Notes under the pieces: model-generated | The model's database searches: none | What the model saw: only the letters and a program-made list of their open reading frames with translations | What the model was told of the DNA's origin: nothing | Source of the DNA: Abditibacteriota bacterium | GTDB lineage: Bacteria > Armatimonadota > UBA5829 | Length of the DNA: 10,619 bases | Direction: 5' to 3' | Assembly: GCA_017959625.1 (NCBI GenBank) | Contig: JAGDAG010000098.1 | Location: 1-10,619 of the forward strand | Part shown: positions 5,824 through 10,619 of the stretch, piece by piece | How the letters are laid out: each line of letters begins with the position of its first letter | Position numbering within the stretch: position 1 is the first letter of the stretch | Program-made: the position numbers and the translations under genes

Positions 5824-7728
5824 ATGGCGAAGAAAATCACTTGGCGTTCTATACTGATCGCTTTGCTTCTCACCCCCATCAATATATGGTGGGTCACGGA
5901 GTATGAGATCTGTATCGATGCCGGAAGCTCGACCACCTTATCTGTTTTTTATACCTCGGTATTCACTCTTCTGATACTTATAGGAATAAACGCTCTCGTC
6001 CGCAGATTCAGGCCCGACAAAGCCCTTACACAGGCTGAGCTCATAATAATATACATTCTGCTGAACGTGACCGCATCGGTTTGTTCTCATGATTATATGC
6101 AGGTGTTCATGTCCACCATGTGCTACCCCGTCAGGTACGCTACGGCGGAAAACAACTGGTATAATCTTATTATCAACCGTATCCCGGACTGGGCCATAGT
6201 AAAGGATAAGGATGCGGTCGCCGCCTTTTATATCGGCAATGATAATTTTTATCAGTGGAAATATCTGCAGCATTGGATCAGGCCCCTGTGTATCTGGGGA
6301 ACCTTTATGATGGTGATGTTTTATGTGTTTCTGTGCATAAACACCATCCTGAGAAAACAGTGGTCCGAAAGCGAAAAGCTTTCTTATCCTCTTATCAGCA
6401 TGCCCCTGGAGATCACCAAGGAAAAAACCACCTTCTTCCGCAATACCTCCATGTATATCGGAGTGGGCGTGGCTTTCGTATTCACCATAGTCCAGGGCCT
6501 TTCGACCATCTGGCCGAGTTTCCCAATCATCAACCTGAAGAACCTTGATCTTTCGCAGTATCTGGTGAACCCGCCTTTCAACGCAATCGGCGTCACCCCG
6601 ATCAGGGTATATCCCATCGCCATAGGCATAACGTTCCTTGTGCCTGCCGACCTTTCGTTTTCTTACTGGTTCTTTTATCTGTTCATGAAAGCGCAGTATG
6701 TTTTCGGCGCTGCGGTGGGTATAAACACTATTCCCAAATATCCCTTTATCAACGAACAGTGTTTCGGCTTCCTTATAGGTATATTCGTGTTTGCCGTTAT
6801 CATGGGCTGGAGCCACTTCAAGGCCGTTTTCCTGACCATATTCAACAAGAGCGATATCGACGACTCCAACGAGCCCATGGGCTACAGGCACGCCGTCTGG
6901 GGCGCGTTTATAGGAATGTGCGCCATGATGCTTCTGAGCCACGTTCTGGGAACGGCGCCGTGGCTTGCCATAACCCTGGTAGTGTGCTATTTTATCATCT
7001 GCGTATCTATTTCCAGAACAAGGGCCGAGCTGGGCTGTCCGTGCCATGAAGTCAACTGGTCGGACATCACCTCCATTATGATCAACAATGCCGGCACCGC
7101 CACCCTGGGGGCCCAGAACATGATCGCCATGCAGCTGTTTTACTGGTTCAACCGCTGCTTCCGCAGCAATATGATGCCTATTCAGCTGGAGGGCTTCAAA
7201 ATGGCGGAGCATACCGGAGTGAGCTACAAAAAGCTGGGCGTGGTCATGCTGGTGTTTGCTTTTCTTGCCATCGTGGTGGGTTTCACCATAGTATTGGGAG
7301 ATTATTACAAATACGGAGCGGCGTCCAATATGCCCCACAATACCATAGATCAGGGCAGAGAGGTTTACGGCACTCTGGAGAACGCTCTTAAAAACGGGAC
7401 CATCACAGACTGGAACGGCGTGGGGGCCGGCATTACCGGTTTCGTTTCCTGTCTTGTGCTGAGCTTTGCCAAGATCAAGATCCCCGGTTTTCCCTTCAAC
7501 CCCATCGCTTACGCCATGATGAGTTCCGTGCAGACCAGCGCTCTCTGGACTTCGGCCTTTATCGCCTGGCTCTGTAAAGTGCTTATCCTGAAATATGGCG
7601 GACTGAAGGTATTTACAAAGGCGCTGCCTTTCTTCCTGGGGCTCATTATCGGAGACTGTCTTGCCGGTTCGTTCTGGCATATAGTATCCATAGTGCTGCA
7701 TACCAGGACGTATCCCATATTCCCATAG
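5824..7728 (+). CDS. Polytopic OPT-like membrane protein (DUF6785/DUF6784-type), paralog 2
   Basis: A 634-residue membrane protein collinear with paralog 1 and close in sequence throughout, with the same hydrophobic profile and motifs (SESEKLSYPL at 181-190, RTRAELG, CHEVN, GDCLAG). The start at ATG 5824 follows AGAGGAA (5814-5820) and begins MAKKITWRSILIALLL, which aligns with residue 2 of paralog 1. The frame is open upstream to 5524, but that would overlap paralog 1 by 184 bases and place non-membrane sequence in front, so it is rejected. The main divergence is a hydrophilic loop (about residues 490-530), where paralog 1 has ANMNGLNVGFGTEL and this copy has SNMPHNTIDQGREV. The gene has its own extended -10 promoter and its own terminator, so it can be expressed independently of the his operon. 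It is presumably a transporter by OPT resemblance; the substrate is unknown. Confidence 0.8.
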   Translation: MAKKITWRSILIALLLTPINIWWVTEYEICIDAGSSTTLSVFYTSVFTLLILIGINALVRRFRPDKALTQAELIIIYILLNVTASVCSHDYMQVFMSTMCYPVRYATAENNWYNLIINRIPDWAIVKDKDAVAAFYIGNDNFYQWKYLQHWIRPLCIWGTFMMVMFYVFLCINTILRKQWSESEKLSYPLISMPLEITKEKTTFFRNTSMYIGVGVAFVFTIVQGLSTIWPSFPIINLKNLDLSQYLVNPPFNAIGVTPIRVYPIAIGITFLVPADLSFSYWFFYLFMKAQYVFGAAVGINTIPKYPFINEQCFGFLIGIFVFAVIMGWSHFKAVFLTIFNKSDIDDSNEPMGYRHAVWGAFIGMCAMMLLSHVLGTAPWLAITLVVCYFIICVSISRTRAELGCPCHEVNWSDITSIMINNAGTATLGAQNMIAMQLFYWFNRCFRSNMMPIQLEGFKMAEHTGVSYKKLGVVMLVFAFLAIVVGFTIVLGDYYKYGAASNMPHNTIDQGREVYGTLENALKNGTITDWNGVGAGITGFVSCLVLSFAKIKIPGFPFNPIAYAMMSSVQTSALWTSAFIAWLCKVLILKYGGLKVFTKALPFFLGLIIGDCLAGSFWHIVSIVLHTRTYPIFP

Positions 7729-7736
7729 ATCTTTAC

Positions 7737-7761
7737 GGCAAGCCTTCGGGCTTGCCTTTTT
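7737..7761 (+). terminator. Rho-independent terminator after paralog 2
   Basis: GGCAAGCC (7737-7744), loop TTCG, GGCTTGCC (7749-7756) and five T (7757-7761). The C(TTCG)G tetraloop makes the hairpin unusually stable. Confidence 0.9.
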
Positions 7762-7791
7762 GTTTGACGGTTTTACGTAAGGAATATCGTT

Positions 7792-9849
7792 ATGTTTATT
7801 CTCAAAAACGGCAGCCTGCGGGCGGAGTTTGACGAGGGGGGCAGGCTTCTGTCTCTTGCCGGCCCTTCCGGAAACGTTATAGACTCTCCCTGCAGGGATT
7901 TCTTTTTCGCCAACCTGGCCTGCGAGGGCTGTCTGGAAAACCACGTATGGGCTTCCCGGCAGACCGTGGAGGCGAGAGAGGAGGGCGGCGCTTTATATTT
8001 CCGTATCCGGGAGCTTGTTGCAGACAACGGAAGGTCGGATGATAACAGGGTGCCCATATCTATAGAGTTCAGGGCGGCCCTGGAGGAGGACGGCCTGGTT
8101 TTCGACGCCCGTATCGACAACCGGTCCGCTTATACCGTGCTGGATTTCGAGTATCCCCGTATAGGCCGCGTCAGAGATCTGGGGGCGGGGACTCCCTCCC
8201 TTTTCTGGCCGCAGCCCTTCGGGATGATGTTTACCAATATCGGCAAACGGCTGGCCTCCGTTACCCACCGGGAAAACGGCTCCAACTGCCTCAAGATCAC
8301 TTATCCCGGCTACGGGATAATGGGCTGGTGCGCCTTGATGGACAGGGACAACGTGCTGTCCCTCTCCCTTATGGACCGGCGCTTTTATTCCTGCGCCCTA
8401 AGGGCCAAGGGGTATCCCGACGATCAGGGAGCGGTGACCCTGAGCTGCGATAAGTTTTTGTGCGCGGGGGAAGGGGAGCTGCAGGTCCCTCCCGTGAAGA
8501 TCGGCTTATACAAGGGCACCTGGCACGCTTCCGTAAAGGCTTATGCCCGCATGATGAAGGAAAGCAGGCCGTCCCACCCCGTTCCCAAGTGGGCAAGGGA
8601 TATGCTGGGCTTTTTCCTGGTCATCAACAAGCAGCAGTTCGGCTATGAGATGTGGGACTATTCCACCATACCTCAGCTGTGGGAGCTGGCCAAGGCTCAC
8701 GGCTGCGACGTATTGGCCCTCTTCGGCTGGTACGGCACCGGGCACGACAACAATTATCCGGACTTGGGCCCCGGGGAAAGCCTGGGGGGCGAGGCTGCCC
8801 TCAGGGAGGCTATAAAACAGGTCCAAAAGGACGGGGGCAGGGTCATATTGTATCACCAGGGGCACCTGATAGACAGGGGCAGCCCCTTTTATCGAAATGG
8901 CGAGGGCAAAAGGGTGGCCTGCAAGACCATATGGAACGACGAATACGGCGAATATTATTCCAAGAGCCATAAGTCCGACGCCCTTATGATGTTTTCCAAC
9001 AAGCAGTTTTCAGTGGCCTGCCCTTCGGCTCCCGAATGGCAGGAGCTCATGCTGGCAAAGGTCAGGGAGCTTTTTGACCTGGGGGCGGACGGCTGCCTGT
9101 TCGACCAGGTGGGGGGCATGCCGCCTTATCTCTGCTTTGACAAGACCCACTCCCACCCCGACGGCAATCCGGCTCTGGCCCTTTCCGGCGGACAGAGAAG
9201 GATGCTTGAACGCATGCAGCAGCTCAGCAAGGAGCTTGACCCGGAATTCGCGTTTATGAGCGAGAATATCACCGACTTGTACAGCCCTTACCTGGACGCC
9301 GTTCACGGGATTTGCTACGCTCCCTGGCCCGAAGGCGCCGAAAAGCCGGAGCCCGGCAGCGAAGAGACGGCGGTTTACTTATATCCCGAGGTGTTCAGAT
9401 ACGCTTTTCCCGACACCCGCATCACCGTGCGCAACAACGAACCCAGGGTCACCCGAAGGCTGGCGGATTTTGCCTTCCTCTACGACGCGCCCCTGGAGCT
9501 TGAGATCAGATACGCTGCGGACAAAAAGGACGTGCTGGCGGACGCTTTCCCGGAAGACAGAAAGTACGCTGCCCTTGTGACCGGCTTCAGAAGTAAATAC
9601 AGGGATATGCTCTCCGGCGCCTTTGCGGATACCGAAGGGATAGTCTGCGACAGCCCCGGCATATATGCCAAGGCATACGTATGCGGCAGCAGGGTGGCGG
9701 TCCGTTTGTGGAATGATTCGCAGGAGGCCGTAACGCCGCGGATAAGCGTTCCGGGAAAGAGGCTCGTTATGTTCGCAAGCCCGAAGGGAGAATATTCCGG
9801 GCCGGCGGAAATGGGCCCGCAAGACATCGCCTTTGCGGTATTTGAATAA
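7792..9849 (+). CDS. Glycoside-hydrolase-like protein (DUF6259-type), cytoplasmic
   Basis: The 685-residue protein looks like a three-part carbohydrate-active enzyme: an N-terminal beta-rich region (about 1-255, opening FILKNGSLRAEFDEGGRL, as in beta-sandwich domains of GH-D-like and GH101-like enzymes), a probable TIM barrel (about 265-560), and a short beta C-terminal domain (about 590-685, with RVAVRLWNDS). Barrel-strand signatures include VLALFGWYGTGHDNNYPDLG (307-326), GRVILYHQGHLID, ADGCLFDQVGG (432-442) and FMSENITDLY (488-497). By analogy with retaining enzymes of this fold, D438 and E491 are candidate nucleophile and acid/base; this is inference. The overall pattern matches my memory of DUF6259. 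There is no signal peptide or membrane segment, so the substrate would be intracellular or imported. ATG 7792 has TAAGGA at 7778-7783. A terminator separates it from paralog 2 and no convincing promoter lies in the 30-base gap, so expression by read-through is likely. Substrate unknown. Confidence 0.72.
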   Translation: MFILKNGSLRAEFDEGGRLLSLAGPSGNVIDSPCRDFFFANLACEGCLENHVWASRQTVEAREEGGALYFRIRELVADNGRSDDNRVPISIEFRAALEEDGLVFDARIDNRSAYTVLDFEYPRIGRVRDLGAGTPSLFWPQPFGMMFTNIGKRLASVTHRENGSNCLKITYPGYGIMGWCALMDRDNVLSLSLMDRRFYSCALRAKGYPDDQGAVTLSCDKFLCAGEGELQVPPVKIGLYKGTWHASVKAYARMMKESRPSHPVPKWARDMLGFFLVINKQQFGYEMWDYSTIPQLWELAKAHGCDVLALFGWYGTGHDNNYPDLGPGESLGGEAALREAIKQVQKDGGRVILYHQGHLIDRGSPFYRNGEGKRVACKTIWNDEYGEYYSKSHKSDALMMFSNKQFSVACPSAPEWQELMLAKVRELFDLGADGCLFDQVGGMPPYLCFDKTHSHPDGNPALALSGGQRRMLERMQQLSKELDPEFAFMSENITDLYSPYLDAVHGICYAPWPEGAEKPEPGSEETAVYLYPEVFRYAFPDTRITVRNNEPRVTRRLADFAFLYDAPLELEIRYAADKKDVLADAFPEDRKYAALVTGFRSKYRDMLSGAFADTEGIVCDSPGIYAKAYVCGSRVAVRLWNDSQEAVTPRISVPGKRLVMFASPKGEYSGPAEMGPQDIAFAVFE

Positions 9850-9853
9850 AAAT

Positions 9854-9879
9854 AAGCCTGCTTCCGGGCAGGCTTTTTT
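9854..9879. terminator. Bidirectional terminator between convergent genes
   Basis: AAGCCTGC (9854-9861) pairs with GCAGGCTT (9868-9875), with T to 9879 on the + strand. On the - strand the same hairpin is preceded by A and followed by TTATTTTTATT, so it can end both the hydrolase transcript and the convergent - strand gene, whose stop codon touches it. Confidence 0.85.
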
Positions 9880-10619
9880 CAGCGCTGGGTCAGCTTTTTG
9901 GTTTCGATATTCAAAAACGTTCTGGCGGGATCGCTGGTATCGATTTTGACGATCTCCTTTACGGCGTCCGAATTGCCGGAGACTGTGACGTTCAGGTCGC
10001 ACACGTAAGTGATCTTCTTTGCATATTTTTCGGCCCAGTCCTTATCCGGCGTAAAAGTGGTTTCGGGCAGTCCCTTCTGAAGAAGGCCGTCAACGTATCT
10101 CGCTTTCATTTCGTCTTCCTTGAGAGCGGCGTTTGCAGCGGCCATCACGTCCATTTCTTCGGATTGCGCCAGGGTTTTGACGGTCTCTCTCAGGGCTTCC
10201 GGTTCTTCGGGCTCCAGTTCGTTTTGGTTTTCTCCGATCCATTTTTCGGTTTCTTTTACCACGAGCTGGGTCATTTGCCTGGGCGTGGGGATGCTTTTGC
10301 CCTCCAGAAAGCCTTCTGTCCAGCTTTTTCCGACTTCGGGTTCTTCACCCCTGCCTTTGGATTTGTTGCGGAAAATAAAATCGTATTTGGCGTTATCGGA
10401 GGATACGCCCGCTATCATTCCTCTGTTGACGGGTTTGCCGGGGTCGGGCAGGGCGGATACCTGTTCGAACGCCACCTTGTCGTCCAGGAGCCTGAAGGAA
10501 CGGACCGGGTCCAGCAGCAGGACGGCAATATAGTCTTTGTTTCTTTCGGTATCGGTAAACTCGACGAATGCAAGATATGTGACGTTTATCCCCAGATTCT
10601 CGTGGGTATCGTAAAACCA
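9879..10619 (-). CDS. Unrecognised protein, C-terminal 246 residues (5' end outside the window)
   Basis: The reading frame is open from the right edge of the window to TGA at 9881-9879, so this is the 3' part of a longer gene. A GTG at 10475 is not the likely start, because the frame continues upstream with well-formed protein sequence (NVTYLAFVEFTDTERNKDYI) and no ribosome site precedes the GTG. The visible part starts with an alternating beta-like pattern (YLAFVEF, YIAVLLLD), continues with a charged, Glu/Lys-rich stretch predicted helical (ETEKWIGENQNELEPEEPEA, LRETVKTLAQSEEMDV), and ends with alternating beta-like strands (KITYVCDLNVTVSG, VKEIVKID). There is no transmembrane segment in this part. 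I recognise no family. It converges on the hydrolase and shares its terminator, so no functional link is implied. Confidence 0.75.
   Translation of the reverse strand, partial: WFYDTHENLGINVTYLAFVEFTDTERNKDYIAVLLLDPVRSFRLLDDKVAFEQVSALPDPGKPVNRGMIAGVSSDNAKYDFIFRNKSKGRGEEPEVGKSWTEGFLEGKSIPTPRQMTQLVVKETEKWIGENQNELEPEEPEALRETVKTLAQSEEMDVMAAANAALKEDEMKARYVDGLLQKGLPETTFTPDKDWAEKYAKKITYVCDLNVTVSGNSDAVKEIVKIDTSDPARTFLNIETKKLTQR

Noticed and set aside
7764..7790. Promoter before the hydrolase gene (TTGACG at 7764-7769)
   Set aside because: No acceptable -10 box lies 16-18 bases downstream; the only AT-rich candidate would overlap the start codon and the ribosome site.

Overview
The window carries six protein genes. 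Five are on the + strand: a BspA-type leucine-rich-repeat protein, hisD (frameshifted), hisB, and two tandem paralogous polytopic membrane proteins followed by a glycoside-hydrolase-like protein (counting hisD as one gene, this makes six + strand genes in all); in addition, one unrecognised protein lies on the - strand and runs off the right edge. Genes are tightly packed, with strong Shine-Dalgarno sites, TATAAT-like -10 boxes and clear rho-independent terminators, so this is bacterial DNA. BspA-type repeats, the large OPT-like membrane family (annotated DUF6785/DUF6784 as far as I recall) and a DUF6259-like hydrolase are a mix I associate with uncultured Armatimonadota/Abditibacteriota or PVC-group (Lentisphaerae, Planctomycetes) bacteria, often from gut or sediment. 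That placement is a low-confidence inference. No mobile element, tRNA, rRNA or CRISPR array is visible.

Layout. 32-1705: LRR protein without a signal peptide, ended by a multi-hairpin terminator (1749-1798). 1854-1883: promoter for the histidine genes. 1910-3198: hisD, broken by one missing base at about 2986-2988. 3198-3788: hisB, whose ATG overlaps the hisD stop. 3800-5707: first membrane paralog, 11 bp behind hisB and so apparently in the his operon, ended by a terminator at 5719-5744. 5766-5774: extended -10 promoter. 5824-7728: second membrane paralog, ended by a terminator at 7737-7761. 7792-9849: cytoplasmic glycoside-hydrolase-like protein. 9854-9879: terminator shared by convergent genes. 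9879-10619: 3' part of an unrecognised - strand gene. No stretch over 300 bases lacks a gene.

How the genes may fit together. hisD and hisB catalyse the last and the seventh steps of histidine synthesis. The membrane paralogs look like transporters of the OPT type; the first shares a transcript with the his genes, while the second has its own promoter. The hydrolase has no export signal, so it would act on something already inside the cell, possibly imported by the transporter upstream; this is only a hypothesis from position. The most useful points to check are the hisD frameshift, the transporter inside the his operon, the duplicated transporters with a synonymous-identical patch, and the uncharacterised hydrolase.
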